From Bryoerythrophyllum caledonicum (taxonomy: Eukaryota > Streptophyta > Bryopsida > Pottiales > Pottiaceae), in assembly GCA_963971425.1 (NCBI GenBank), contig OZ020516.1:35514199-35578198 (forward strand): a stretch of DNA of 64,000 bases, written 5' to 3'. Of this stretch, positions 10,496 to 21,009 are shown piece by piece. The stretch's first letter is position 1; each line of letters begins with the position of its first letter. The notes under the pieces were generated by a model that saw only the letters and a program-made list of their open reading frames with translations, was not told the DNA's origin and did no database searches. A program made the translations under genes and the position numbers.

Positions 10496-11529
10496 CTATC
10501 GCTCGCTGAAGGGTGCTTGCATTAGGTCAAACGCCTTGTCCAACAGCTGTTTCGTTAGACAACCAAACACAATAGTTAGACACACTCATGTTCATATATA
10601 TGCGGAATATGCAAAGAGTCTGAATCAAATGTGCAGTAACTTCAGGTCAACACAAAAACAAAAAAACTAGAAGTATTGATCAATCATTCCTATATTCAAT
10701 TCCGAGTCAGACAAAGCAGGATTCTAATTACCTTTCCTACAGTTTTCAACTCACGACCAATTGGCTCTAGAGCTTTCATGTTGACAGTTGGTTTAAAAGG
10801 GACTGGCCAGACCTGCATCGCAACCACGTCAAGTTCAGTGGCGGTCGTAATCATCCATAAAATACTCCATAAAATCAAATACATCCACCATATACTTCAA
10901 ACCGAGCACAAAACAATACAAGGACAAGCTTTAGGGTTTAGGGTCTCACTTGAAGGCCAAGAACCTTCACAGGCTTTTGTAATCCAGGAATAATACAATC
11001 TGGTCCTGCTGGCTCCACGTAAGCCTCACGAGCCAGACCATAACCGATCGGATCTGGATGCTGTATTCATAAACGTGAATTAAATCGTCAGCACTTCAAC
11101 CTCTTTCGAAAATGCAAACAAACAACAGATTATTCTCTGTAAACTGTCGGGTACGAATTCTTCACAGAAAACATGAAAGTATCAGACACACCCAGCACTT
11201 AAAGTTGATACAAAACATTGATAGGTTCCAACATTGATTGATGGCTTGATTGATTGCAAGATATATGCGACAAATACACTTCCCCGAAAACTAAAAACAG
11301 AGTCCTTACTCGAGAAACAAGTTATCACATCAAGCCTAGAAAATACGCAACTCCATTGCTTTTCACTAGGTCTAGGCCATACCTTCATGATGCTCATGGC
11401 ATACTGATAATTTTTTCCTTGCCGAACAGCGATGATCTCACCCTTGCTGACAATCGGAACAGGTTTCTCGCCCTTGTTTGCACGCCAGGGCACACCATCA
11501 GTGTACTTGGAACCTTTCCCACTTGTCAT
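10496..11529 (-). CDS. Conserved-looking 129-residue protein, four exons, unknown function
   Basis: I assembled four coding exons on the minus strand: 11529-11383 (49 codons), 11060-10950 (37), 10812-10732 (27) and 10546-10496 (16 plus TAG). Every intron is GT-AG (donors GTATGG, GTGAGA, GTAATT) and lies exactly between codons, so the frame joins without adjustment. The product begins MTSGKGSKYTDGVPW, has PDPIGYGLAREAYVEP and VWPVPFKPTVNMKALEPIG in the middle and ends FDLMQAPFSER. It is small, soluble-looking and has no obvious membrane segment or transit peptide. The ATG chosen is the first in this frame, though the frame is open upstream. I do not recognise the family. The clean four-exon structure and the absence of stops argue for a real gene. 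Confidence 0.72.
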
Positions 11530-12030
11530 AAGTGCCCAAAAAGCTCTAAAATATCTCTCTCTGCTCCTTAGCCCACCAACCTTCCGACGAAAGTTCAACT
11601 TCACAGCACAAAATACAACAACCCCTGAAGCAATCCGGAAAATTCTCAGAATCCGTCACTCCATCCACCTCCTCGGTAACCACAACAGTCTTAAACTGAA
11701 AAACAAACATCGTGAATTCAAGTTTTCAATTGAGAAAACTTCATCAAAAGCTCCTTTTCAAACCAGATTCTAGAACGATCAATTCCCCAAGCCAACCATA
11801 ACTCACCTTTAGGGTTACGGAACTGAAACGTGACGAGAACCCAAAAACCACAACCCAGAAATCACAACCCGAAAATCACAACCCGAAAATCACAACCCGA
11901 AAAACACAACCCAAAAGCAAACCCTAAAACCAACCCGGCTTTGGCAATTCTCACCTGCTCACAACGAGGCGTCCAACAATCAAAGCTTCACACCGCAAGG
12001 AATAAGGATAATGTGCTCCCACCACTTGAA
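11530..12030 (-). other. Probable 5' leader and promoter of the 129-residue protein gene
   Basis: Upstream of the ATG on the minus strand. A TTTTAG near 11550 could be the acceptor of a leader intron. It includes the short tandem repeat at 11839-11936. Confidence 0.35.
11839..11936. repeat. Short tandem repeat, unit about 14 bp
   Basis: Six or so imperfect copies of CACAACCCGAAAAT in a row, lying in the presumed leader or promoter of the 129-residue protein gene. Confidence 0.75.
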
Positions 12031-12983
12031 GCTTGAAAGGTGTGGATAGAACAAGGGGCCCTCATCAAGGAACTTTATATCAGAAAAATCCTTGGTTTGG
12101 AGGTGCTACTAGGGTGACCTATGCACTTCTATTTGTGAAACATTTGCTTTTAGGAGAGTTTTACATAATACTGCTTTTACTTTTTATTATTCCTCTATCT
12201 AGTAGATTCGTGATGTGTGGCTAAGCTTTTACTATATTATTTTTATTTCATGTACCTAGGCAAACCGGATATACAACGGGTGTCTTAAGAAAATAACTGG
12301 CATAATGTTTACTTAACTGGGGATTGCCCTTGGCGTGTTGGGGGGTCTACTCATTTTACTTGAATTCCATAGTATCTAATTGAAGGTTTTTATCAAATGT
12401 CCTAAGTGGTAACTCCATTTTTCTCATAGTTTGCCTAAAAGAAGTGTCTAATTGTTAAAATTGGACGAAAGTCGACTCAATTGTACCTAAGCATTGTTTC
12501 AAACCTTTGAATTGCAATCTAAGCATTGTTTCAATGTTAAACTGATTATTCAATTTTTTGCATAATATATATTCAATGAATTTTTCTAAGTTTGAATCTT
12601 GCAAGATCAAGCTGACAATTCCTTGTCTTTTGGTTGCATGAAGGTACCAAGTTTGCACCAAGGGAATTTAGTGGGGATGGTTACAAAGTTATTACAAATA
12701 GAACAAAATAAAATAGAACAAACATCAAACCTAATATCATTTAAAAGTGAATACTATTTACCTAATCTACTAGTGAATACCTTAACCCTCTGAGAACGAT
12801 GGAGCCACAAAGTGGTTGTTTTCTACTCATACGCTTATATAGGCCTTGTCATTGTAGGATTAAGAAGAATGGACATGTTCATCCTCCCTAAGAAATTTAG
12901 AGATGCCAATACAAGGTCATAAATCTCCCCCACACACACACATGGCTATGTGGACCATGGTAATGATATATATTTTCTTTAAG
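12031..12983. other. Intergenic, nothing recognised
   Basis: AT-rich, without coding pattern or clear repeats, up to the left part of a degenerate TTAA-family element. Confidence 0.4.
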
Positions 12984-13838
12984 ATGGCATAATTTTTTTT
13001 CCAGTTTTCACCATAGGATCTCATTAAACACTTAATAATTAACATACTCACAAAATTCATCAACTTTGACAGGACGGATTGAAAGATTATAGTGTTTGAA
13101 ATAGAAAAAATGGATCATTTAAATCCCTGCATTGAGTGGGTCAGAAGACTTTGACTTCACTTTGTGTCAAAGTTTTGCACTACACAAGGTCTAAATTTTA
13201 TATCTTTATGTTGACCATGATATTAACTTCTTGTACACCAATTTTTGAAAGTACACAAGGGGTGTAGCATACTCAAAAAAACTGTGCAAGGAGTAAAGGT
13301 TCCAAAAATGCCAATTCACGTTTTAATTTTTTGGGAACAACATATGTTTTAGAATGATAATCCGAACGTTCATTTAGAAGCTTTGCACCACGTCTTGTAA
13401 TAAGAAGATTAAAAGTGAAAAATATGTAGATTTCAAAGTTTTGTGTGGAAAAGGAGTTTTTTTGGTTACTTGAGTGACAATGTATGGCAGTGTGCAAAAA
13501 TCTTTGACTTGTGATAAAATGCATTTTTTTACTAACGACAAGGAATGTATTTTGACAATATGAATGGAAATAATATTAAATGCTAGTATTGAAAATCTCA
13601 AATTTACTAGAGTGTCCTAGTAAAAGTTTTTGGAGTTGCCCAACGTGCCCGCATACAACAATTTATTCTTGAAGATGGCATAACTTTTTTGTATAAGTTT
13701 GATGAGAATAAGAATTATACTCCCACGTACATCTTGTCTTCTTGCATCTCTACACAAAATTTGAAGAATTGCAGATATAAAACTACAACCATGTAAACAT
13801 GCCCAAGAATTACCCTCAGGACTTTTTTCATTTAAGGG
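12984..13838 (+). mobile_element. Degenerate TTAA-family element, type X
   Basis: The interior matches the complete X copy at 31070-31990: CATAGGATCTCATTAA, then GATTGAAAGATTATAGTG, a CACTACACAAGGTCTAAAT block and AAAAGTTTTTGGAG. The right end reads TTTAAGGG followed by TTAA at 13839-13842. The left terminus is lost or unrecognisable. Its right-hand segment resembles the copy at 38837-40367. Confidence 0.6.
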
Positions 13839-13842
13839 TTAA

Positions 13843-14164
13843 GCGATCAACATGTCACCATTTGACAGCATCCCATCCTAACACCTATGGTCATGAAAAA
13901 ACTGGTGGTCCCAACCTATGTGTCTAGATCGTATGAACCATTGACACACTTCTTGACGAAAACACATGGCCCTGACCTCTCTTTTCACTAGATAGACGCA
14001 CATGACAACCATATGGCGCTTCATCTCCCAAACATGGTCCCTAATAGACCAGGTTAGGCTCCTCATGCCCACACCACATTAATGGTAAAATCTGATACAA
14101 CTCCTAACCAAACCATTTGATTACCCTCTTCTAATTTACCTTTTCAACCATACTATTACCACAA
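13843..14164. other. Intergenic, nothing recognised
   Basis: No gene or element end identified. Confidence 0.4.
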
Positions 14165-14286
14165 CGTTCCCAATGCATTCCGGACGAGTTCCCACGTTGC
14201 TCCCCAAAGTTCCCCATTGTGTTCCCCCAATGTTCCCATCAGTCCCAATACGTTCCCCATGTTCCCAAAGAGTTCCCAACGTGTTT
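14165..14286. repeat. GTTCCC-rich minisatellite
   Basis: Irregular tandem array of units like GTTCCCAACGT and GTTCCCCATT, about ten repeats of variable 8-14 bp length. Confidence 0.65.
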
Positions 14287-14802
14287 ACACTAGGAACCAA
14301 TTTATACTTATTAAATTACACCCAAATTTACCTTTCATTTAGTGAGGCCCACTCCCAATCGTTGGAGCCTCCCACCAAATCCTAAAAAGTGAAAGAATAC
14401 CGGCAGAGTGGAAATTCTGTGGATCTGGGAACTGTCTGGAGGTCCTTTAGCGCACGCTGTGGTGGACAGGACCAAAGCCACGTATGTACCTCCGGTGTAG
14501 ATTCCAGTTAAAAGAGGGTTGGTTCCTGGTCTCTTGGTTCTTGGTCCGCTTGGTTCGTCTCTTGCTGTTGTGTGCTCATCGTCAACATGGCAAGCCATGC
14601 ATGACTGGACCGTGACCTTTCGCAGCCTTTTCTGGACTCTGACTCCCCCCTTTCAACCCCCAAAAGCCGTGGGTTTCCTATAGCCGCGGGAATCTACGTG
14701 CGGTGTAGATGTCGCTTCTCGTTCTCCGGTCGCAGGCTCGTCGCTTCTCATTCCATTTGACGTGAAGTGCATTGGAGTGGGTGCTTGTGTGCGCTTGCGG
14801 CG
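14287..14802 (+). promoter_or_regulatory. Upstream region of the shikimate kinase gene
   Basis: GC content rises toward the start codon, as expected for promoter and 5' leader. No convincing TATA box was found. Transcription start not assigned. Confidence 0.35.
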
Positions 14803-17800
14803 ATGGCGGCTTCGGTGGGGCGGAGTGCGGTGACGCTCTCTGGGGTGAAGCTGAATCGCGGGTGCGCGGACTGGGAGCCTGCGGTGGTGCGAGTGGCGCT
14901 GCCGCAGCCGTCGACGAGCGGGCGCGGGCGGGCGGTGGCCGTGCGCGGGGGGCAGCGATGGCGGGCGCGGGCCGCCAGGAGCGAGGAGCAGCTCCTCGTC
15001 GAGAGCGACGTCGGCGTGTTTGTAAGCCCGTCTTTCACGAGGGAGTGAGGTTTTAGGTCAGATCGGTTGGGGAAGTAGCGAGAGACTCTTCAATTTTGGG
15101 AGCACGGAAATCTCGTTCTCGTGGAATCTTCTTTTGTGTTCATGTGGGTCATAATCAGCTCCTCTGTCGTAGATGTTTGCGTTAGTTTCAAGTAGCAACT
15201 TAACTCCAACCTTTTGGCGACAGGTTTCAAGCAATGCGGTGGACGTCGTGGGGACAGATAATTCAGGTGAGTTCTGCGACTTCTTCCTCGTATGTGTAGA
15301 GTCTTTGTTTGGAGTCTCTTACAGAACCGCCTCGCTGTGCAGGTGCAGCGGCGGATTTACTGTCGGAATTTGAGGGGCTCCTGACGAAGAAGAGCCAAGT
15401 AGTGGCGCAGCTGAACGAAGGGAGCACGATCTTCCTCGTGGGCATGATGGCGTCCGGGAAATCGACGGTGGGAAGAGTCTTGGCGGACGCCCTCGGCTAC
15501 AGCTTTTTTGACAGGTACACGCTTGATTATCAAACAATAATCATGTTCGAATGTTGCTTGTCCATGTAGCATATCATCCTCGTTCCCGCCGGATGTGATT
15601 TGGAAAACTTTGTTGCTTGCAGTGACGAAGTGATTGAAAGCTACGTTGGGGGCCTCCCTGTGAAAGAGATTTTCCGTCAGAAGAGTGAGACTGCATTCAG
15701 AGATCTCGAGGTAGAGCTCTGCTTTGATGTATTCCCATTTTTAAGGAGGTGAAAGTGTTGCTGTTTCCTTGAACAATGTGCTTCGTGTTTTTGGCTTGTT
15801 TAGCAACTCGTATAATAGACTTCTTCCCTAATTCACCCAAGGCTTTAATAAGATAACCCCTCTTACGATTTTAATACTACTTCTTAATAGCTATTAGGCC
15901 AATGGAAGATCTTACCCGCCTCTTAATGAGAAATGAGGTCAAAAGTTGTAGTATCTTTTCGTGACTATTACAAGCAAATCTAATAACATGATTCATGTGA
16001 GGAAAGCATTGTTAAGGTCCAGCTGAGCGCTCTCTTTCTTTATTTGTAAACCATAAAAACTTTAAAATCCTTTTGAAAGAGGAAGCCGTGATGATGTACC
16101 ACAGACTCGTGCACTAAGGGAGCTCTCGGGAGCCAACTCTCTGGTGGTGGCAACTGGTGGTGGCGCGGTTTTGCGTGATGAAAACTGGTACATTTCTTCC
16201 TCCCAGTCTCAATTCGCTTTCTTCAAGGGTTGGCATATTACTCGTGAAGGTTCAGAGCTTTTTATCTCTGTAGAAGTCCTAAAAAGCTCCAGTCTTAGTA
16301 GTCTTATCACTGGTTGGATTTTTGTCATGTTACAAGGTGGATCTTAAGGTCATATGGATCCCTGATTGCTGGATTTTTGTGTAGGGAATATTTGCGTGAT
16401 GGCATCACTGTCTGGTTGGATGTACCAGTGGAGGATCTCGCCAGACGAGTGACAACGGTTGGCACGGAGTCACGCCCTCTTTTGGGTGGCGACTGTTGTG
16501 ATTTTGAGAAAGCTCTCTCAAAGCTGTCCAGTTTAATGAACGCAAGAGGGCAACACTATGCTCGCGCTCACTGTAGGCTCTCCTTTCAAGGTACGGTCCC
16601 ATGATTGAGTTATTTGTAACATGGTTGAGTTATTTGTAAAGTGAGCCAAAGTTTTAATACGATACCGGTCCTATTTGTTCGCTCTTAATCATATCGATGG
16701 AAGAGCTTGGTGGTCTCTAAACTCAAGATGGAAGTAGTTTTAGCCACCTTTGAGAATGAAGGTCTTGTCATGTTGTACCCATGGGTCTTAGCCACCTCCT
16801 TCCTCCTTGAGCTGGTTATAGATTTTTAGAGCTCATTCTAATCATTAAACATGAGAAAAGAGGTTAAGACTTCCGGCGTCTTTCCTTGACTTTACAAGCA
16901 ACTCTCTTGTGTTTCTTTGTTTGGCTATTCTTCTTACATAGTTAGCCTGTGAATCCGTTATAGCAATACTTGAAGGATCTCTCCACCACTGCAGTAGGGT
17001 GTTCGTGAAATAGGCATCAGACAGTCAGCCAAAGATACCAAGAGTTATGACCTCGGTTCTCATTTTAAATCATCAAAACCAGCCCTAAATAGCTCTTCAT
17101 TTTTAAAGAGGAATGTAGTAACTTGAGTGTAGAGACCACACTTAATAAGGATTCACCACCAAGCTCTCCAATGAAAAGTAAACAAATAGTAATATTATCA
17201 AGCAAAAGACCGGTATCTTCTTGAACCTGTGGATGAATGTACAAATATAACTCTATTCTTGTATCCTGATTCTCTTTTGTAGCCTCAATGTTTCAATTCC
17301 AGTATCTGAGTCTCAGAGTGCTTGCAGATTTGGCATCTCGGCTGCAATTGACAGGAGTAGCTGCACTCACACCAACTGCCATTGTAGTTCAGGTATAGTT
17401 TCATTAATCTTATCCACTCCTTCAATTGCTTTTGAGATTGGCTTTCTTTTATCGCCTTACTAGCCCCCTCCTATGTACAAGCTTACCATCTTCAAAGTTT
17501 GCTTCATTAAAGGGTTAATAGCTGTTAAGAGCTTGATGGTGTCTTAGCTTGAATTCTTATTGTCTATGGAAGAATTTTGTTGGTCTCTCAACTCAAGTTA
17601 GAAGTAGTTTTAGCTTCCTTCAAGAAGGAAGGAGAGGTCATGGACCTTTTTCCTCTTTGAGTTATTTAGGGCTGATTTTAATAATTAAAAATGAGAAAAA
17701 AGAGGTCAAATCTTTGCCTCACTTCACAAACTACTTGATTTTGGCTTAAGTTGTATTCTCTTTTTCTTTTTTCAGGTACTAGTGGAGATTACACGGGTTT

Positions 17801-17841
17801 TGCAGGAGGGTATATACATTCCTCCACCTAGTGCCTATTAA
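14803..17841 (+). CDS. SK: Plastid shikimate kinase, eight exons
   Basis: Exons: 14803-15021, 15224-15266, 15343-15514, 15623-15710, 16105-16187, 16385-16590, 17283-17392 and 17776-17841, all GT-AG. They join to a 328 aa protein. The first 73 residues are rich in Ala, Arg, Ser and Gly like a plastid transit peptide. The kinase core starts near residue 115. It shows Walker A GMMASGKS (121-128), FFDSDE with the shikimate- and Mg-binding acids (144-146), FRDLE with Arg171, the glycine-rich TGGGAV (191-196), SRPLL with Arg232 in the lid and ARGQHY with Arg256. All the usual catalytic and substrate residues are present, so this is a true shikimate kinase rather than a shikimate-kinase-like paralogue. 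It phosphorylates shikimate at O3 with ATP in the plastid route to chorismate. The start was chosen as an ATG in GGCGATGGCGG context. The exon 6-7 junction is the least certain. Confidence 0.9.
15880..15985 (+). repeat. Partial intron repeat in shikimate kinase intron 4
   Basis: Shares strings such as CAATGGAAGA, GAGAAATGAGGTCAAAAG and TTACAAGCAA with the repeats in introns 6 and 7. Short and diverged. Confidence 0.4.
16694..16890 (+). repeat. Intron repeat, copy a, in shikimate kinase intron 6
   Basis: Shares ATGGAAGAGCTTGGTGGTC, CTCAAG and CATGAGAAAAGAGGTTAAG with copy c in intron 7, and matches the complement of 17034-17186. Probably a small dispersed element that has inserted repeatedly in this gene. 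Confidence 0.6.
17034..17186 (-). repeat. Intron repeat, copy b, inverted, in shikimate kinase intron 6
   Basis: Reverse complement of copy a (shared GAGAGCTTGGTGGT, ACTCAAGTTA, AGAGCTATTTAGGGCTG). Copies a and b could pair in the pre-mRNA. Confidence 0.6.
17556..17730 (+). repeat. Intron repeat, copy c, in shikimate kinase intron 7
   Basis: Direct-orientation relative of copy a with TGGTCTCTCAACTCAAG, AGTAGTTTTAGC and AAAATGAGAAAAAAGAGGTC. Confidence 0.6.
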
Positions 17842-18522
17842 ATGGGCTAGAGGAAACAAATTCTTTCAGGTCAGATTTGGAGATATGAGGTCAATACGCC
17901 CTTTTTAGAACCCGGGTTACATGTTTAACATGATTAAAATAGGCATTTTACAAGAAGGAAATTTCCATTCTTTTCATTGTTGTGGTATAGCACATGTTCA
18001 TAGATTATGCGCGATGGGAATAGAGATCTATCTACTCGACTTCGTGATGAATACACCTCATAATATAAAATGCATGACATAGGTTCTCATGTGGGTTGCC
18101 ATTGTCATCTAATTTTATTATACAAGGTAAATTGTATTGTTCAAGGACCATCAAAGTTATTGTAGATGTTAACAATGCTTTTCATATTGTGATCTTTCCA
18201 TATGGGGACCAATAAACACCATTAATGGTTAAATAAATTCACACCAAAACTCTGAGTACTTTTGTAAATATCTTTTTTCTATCTTGGCCATATTCTAGTC
18301 AACTAAAAGATGTGCAAATACTTGGATATGTTGTGAGATGTCAATCATTGTCAATGACCACCAAATTTTGAATGTAGATGTTGTCTTCCATTCCATTATT
18401 AAAGAATCTTAAATTTTTTGTCAAGAAACTAAGATTGTGACTTTTGTTGATTATTTACATTAATACTTAACTTCAATACAATGATAGAATTGGAAGATTA
18501 GGTTTTAGAAAAGTAAACCAAT
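17842..18522. other. 3' flank of shikimate kinase, intergenic
   Basis: Holds the gene's 3' untranslated region and AT-rich sequence without other recognisable features. Confidence 0.4.
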
Positions 18523-18860
18523 TTGAGTTTTCTTAAAAGTCACCAAAATACATTGGATTGGTACCCCGAATCTTAGGGTCTTATGTTAGTAACCGGGACC
18601 ACATGCACATGGTGTCCTCCCTTGGGAAAGGTTTGGGGGAACTATTGGTCAACCCTGTGAGAACTTAGGGTATTATGGGGGAGCTTTAGCTTGCATGGGG
18701 TAAGGCCCAAGAACATTTATTGCAAAGCATTTCATTGATGCAGAAAAAGGCAATATGAAATTTCCTCATGCTCTGTTTTTTGCCGTTTATATATCTCATA
18801 CTCTCTGGCACCATATTCCTCCAGACTTGCCCATTTGGGAAGCACTTTCAGGGAAACTCT
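18523..18860. repeat. Dispersed repeat of about 335 bp, copy 1
   Basis: Near-identical (roughly 95% by eye) to 50238-50566. Shared landmarks are TACCCCGAATCTTAGGGTC, GGTTTGGGGGAACTATTGG and CATACTCTCTGGCACC. No convincing inverted ends, LTR signature or coding frame. The second copy interrupts a TTAA-family element, so it is mobile or was. Confidence 0.7.
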
Positions 18861-19240
18861 ATTATCAATCAGAAGTTAAGGTATATTTACAGATTGTAAT
18901 AGCAAGATTCTCCATCTAAATTCAGTAAGATTCGAGTTCAAAATCTTCCTCCAAAGGGAAACTGGTCCTTTAGGGGTTAAAAGAACAAAAAGGGTTCTTT
19001 GTCTATTTCTCTCACTCCCTCTCTCTCACATTTTTTTAGTGGCTTTCTAGTTTGTTTGGAACTTTTATTTCTTGTTTTCTTTGTTCTTTTTTTCACAGCT
19101 AGAGAAGATGGATCATTCCTCTCAATACATTCATTGCTATAGCAAAGAGAGTCTTTTGCAATGAAGGTAGTTTTTAGTGTACATTTCAATTAAAGAACAA
19201 AGAATACAAGAAGTAGAGGTTGAAAGGATTGAAGAGAGGA
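18861..19240. other. Intergenic with an isolated TTAA-family right end
   Basis: TGGTCCTTTAGGGG followed by TTAA at 18977-18980 is a right terminus of the TTAA family without an identifiable left partner. The rest is unassigned. Confidence 0.45.
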
Positions 19241-19244
19241 TTAA

Positions 19245-20052
19245 CCCCTAAAGGACTGATGTCCCCTCGGGGGACGTTTTGAGTTTGGGTAAGGTACCAC
19301 CTTTTCAATTCTGGGCATTATTTTCTGAGATTTTTTATTGAATGGACAACTTTTTATTAGCTTTGCGTAGACACAAATTTCGTTGAATTCCAACTTACGG
19401 TTCAAAAGTTACAATTTATTTTCACTTACATATACAAATAGTGCAGCAGTTTAGTGTGACATATCACAAATACTGTCACCAAACTTTAATAACTTCTAAA
19501 TTCAATAGAAATTCGAGTTTTTGTCCACTTAAAAGACTGAAAATGTCCTTTTGGAAAGGAAATTGAGATCTTTTCATCTACCGTACGGATTTGTGAATTT
19601 AAATTTTTTGAGAAGGATCTGATATATGCAAAATATAAAGTGTATTGTTGATTCTCGGCACATAGGTGCATTGCAAGATTTTTTAGGACATCTTCTACAC
19701 CTCTTCTACTTCTAAAATTTGGTCCACATGAGCCTAACATGATCCTTTTCAAGTTAAGACAATAAAATCACGGCCGGTAGTGCAAAAAGTTGCCATAGAA
19801 GGTGGTCAAAGTTTGTTGAAGGTGTATAGTATGACCAGAAGAAGAGATTATGTCGCACTTCAAAGGCTAATATCTTTCAATCCGTGCGGTCAAACTTACC
19901 AAAATTTTCACCACACACTTTCATACAAGTCTAGTACAAGATCCTACGGTTAAAATTTCAAAAAAATGATTTTGTATCATTTTGTGTTGATTGCGCTGAA
20001 AATGGCAGTTTTGGAGTGTTTTTGATGAAAAATTGCCTTGGTCCTTTAGGGG
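19245..20052 (+). mobile_element. TTAA-family element, type Z, complete (808 bp)
   Basis: Bounded by CCCCTAAAGGAC at the left and CCTTTAGGGG at the right, with TTAA directly outside both (19241-19244 and 20053-20056). A palindrome GTCCCC-TCG-GGGGAC lies 16 bp inside the left end (19261-19275). No coding capacity. It is the uninterrupted counterpart of the inverted copy at 21010-22676. Confidence 0.75.
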
Positions 20053-20056
20053 TTAA

Positions 20057-20110
20057 CTAGCAGTTGGCGCTTGCTTTGCAACGCATTAGTTCAACCATTT
20101 AAATGTAGTT
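20057..20110 (-). mobile_element. Helitron-like 3' end, minus strand
   Basis: On the minus strand it reads ATGCGTTGCAAAGCAAGCG, then GCC, AACTG and CTAG. That is a short imperfect hairpin about 7 nt before a terminal CTAG, followed by T, as in Helitron 3' ends. The same end is at 41641-41701 on the plus strand. Confidence 0.5.
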
Positions 20111-20272
20111 TTTATATCACAAAATATTAAAAAAGAAGGATAACAACAATCTACATAAAATATAAATGTGTCTTTGAATTTTGAAACCTATGCATGAATT
20201 TTAATAATGTAATAGAATAGAATAGAACAAAATTAATTAGGTTTTAGATTTTTTGCATTTTAACATGGAATT

Positions 20273-20660
20273 TCAAAAATGTTATGAACGTCAAATTTGT
20301 AATCAAGAGTTTCAAATTTATTTTAGATAAGCACAAATTGCAACACACAAATGCAAATTTCACACACCCACAAACTCAATTTGCAATTACAATCTCAAAA
20401 CTTGCAATCTCACCTCAAAACTTGTAATTTCAATCTCCACAACTTGAATATGCAATTTTGCAACTCCAACTTTGTATGCCAACCTCCAAGATCACAACTC
20501 CAACTTCACAACTTTTTCACTCCAAGTTTACAACTCATAACTTACAATTCAATCTTTTAGTGCTTAACTCAAAAAATATTTTGAACGTCAAATTTGTGAT
20601 CAAGAGCACAAATTGCAACACACAAATGCAAATTTGTCACACCCAAAAACTCAAGCTAAT
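20273..20660. repeat. A/C-rich irregular tandem repeats with a direct repeat
   Basis: Many variants of CAAAACTTGCAATCTC and CAACTCCAACTTC. A direct repeat (GAACGTCAAATTTGTRATCA, then ACACAAATGCAAATT) frames the block near 20281 and 20582. Confidence 0.55.
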
Positions 20661-20960
20661 GCTTTGCAACGCATTAGTCCAACCATTTTAATGTAGTTTT
20701 TATATTACAAACTATATTAAAAAAAAGTAACATGATTCAGTGCGCGGTTGGCTGCGCAATTAACTGCTCGGTTGACTGCACCGTTCCTATAGTTCATTGC
20801 ACGGTTGACTGCGCGATTGATCGCCGCGTGGTTCACTGCGTGGATTATGATTTTAGTAGTATGATGATAGAAAGAAGGATTGTAAAATCCAGATTCCCTC
20901 AAGTTGACGAAGCCCTTGGCCACAGATCTTGTTGTGTACATTCACAGCATGCAACACCCT
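20656..20960 (-). mobile_element. Helitron-like fragment with GCAGTCAACCG minisatellite
   Basis: The complement aligns with 41495-41690: CATACTACTAAAATCATAAT, several copies of a motif like GCAGTCAACCGYGCAGTGAAC, then TTTGTAATATAAAAACTAC and AATGCGTTGCAAAGC. The terminal CTAG is missing here. Confidence 0.45.
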
Positions 20961-21009
20961 AGTATCACCCCAATATCACACCAATATCACTAAGTGCCAT
21001 CTGAATTAA

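Noticed and set aside
20273..20660. Irregular A/C-rich repeats as a CRISPR-like array
   Set aside because: Units vary in length and sequence with no constant repeat or spacer structure, in plant nuclear DNA. It is a minisatellite.
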